Shown here: positions 6,551-6,580 of the stretch, piece after piece
Position numbering within the stretch: position 1 is the first letter of the stretch
Layout of the letters: every line of letters begins with the position of its first letter
Assembly: GCA_002493305.1 (NCBI GenBank)
Contig: DKYJ01000028.1
Location: 22,574 to 29,153, forward strand
Reading direction: 5' to 3'
Origin: Clostridiales bacterium UBA7103
GTDB taxonomy: Bacteria; Bacillota; Clostridia; Oscillospirales; Oscillospiraceae
Length of the DNA: 6,580 bases
Made by a program: the position numbers and the translations under genes
The notes under the pieces: model-generated
Seen by the model: the letters and a program-made list of their open reading frames with translations, nothing else
What the model was told of the DNA's origin: nothing
Database searches by the model: none

Positions 6551-6579
6551 GCCGGACAAAATTTTTCTTAAAATTCGGC
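6551..6579. repeat. Imperfect inverted repeat upstream of the germination operon
   Basis: GCCG (6551-6554) pairs with CGGC (6576-6579). AATTTT (6560-6565) pairs with AAAATT (6570-6575) around a TCTT loop, and the left arm has a 5 nt bulge (GACAA). It lies 37-65 bp upstream of the subunit A ATG, where promoter elements would be expected. It may be an operator, the end of an upstream terminator or chance AT-rich symmetry. The window ends one base beyond it, so context is missing. Confidence 0.3.
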
Positions 6580-6580
6580 A

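Noticed and set aside
6545..6576. Possible sigma-G promoter for the germination operon (GAATTT as -35, CTAAATA as -10 on the minus strand)
   Set aside because: The spacing is about 19-20 bp instead of 17-18, and the -10 lacks the CATA core, so it is not better than chance in AT-rich DNA.
1..6580. Mobile element, phage, CRISPR or defence system
   Set aside because: I saw no transposase, integrase, direct-repeat array, tRNA or nuclease-type gene. Every coding stretch is accounted for by mfd, the foldase and the germination operon.

Overview
The window looks like chromosomal DNA from a GC-rich, endospore-forming member of the Clostridia; an Oscillospiraceae/Ruminococcaceae-type gut anaerobe is my best guess from general feel, not from a search. 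The evidence is a complete tricistronic GerA-type germinant receptor operon (found only in spore formers), Gram-positive style lipoproteins with short lipoboxes, strong AGGAGG-type ribosome sites, and GC-rich codon use throughout.

Plus strand, left part (1-2575). The window opens inside mfd, at the Walker B box (only the E-E-Q of D-E-E-Q is present), and holds about the last third of this transcription-repair coupling factor. After an 80 bp gap with a good extended -10 promoter candidate and a 10 bp perfect palindrome comes a PrsA/SurA-like foldase lipoprotein with a parvulin domain and an unusually acidic mature sequence. A strong 15-17 bp GC-rich hairpin, with A and T runs on both sides, closes this unit and probably also the convergent operon.

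Minus strand, right part (6514 down to 2647). Three genes are read as gerA-type subunit A, then subunit C, then subunit B, the same A-C-B order as gerK of Bacillus subtilis. A and C overlap by 4 bp (ATGA). C and B are separated by 2 bp, with B starting at a TTG. The three products should form one inner-membrane receptor complex of the spore: A (large soluble N-domain plus membrane domain), B (ten-helix APC-type permease, probable germinant-sensing subunit) and C (lipoprotein on the outer face of the inner membrane). The germinant cannot be read from the sequence. Only 66 bp upstream of subunit A lie in the window; they contain an imperfect inverted repeat but no convincing forespore (sigma-G) promoter.

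There is no gene-free stretch longer than about 115 bp. I see no RNA genes, mobile elements, CRISPR arrays or phage remains. The content is ordinary for a spore former. The points most worth a second look are the extreme acidity and four cysteines of the foldase, the acidic disordered insert in subunit C, the ambiguous start of subunit A, and the two inverted repeats near promoters.
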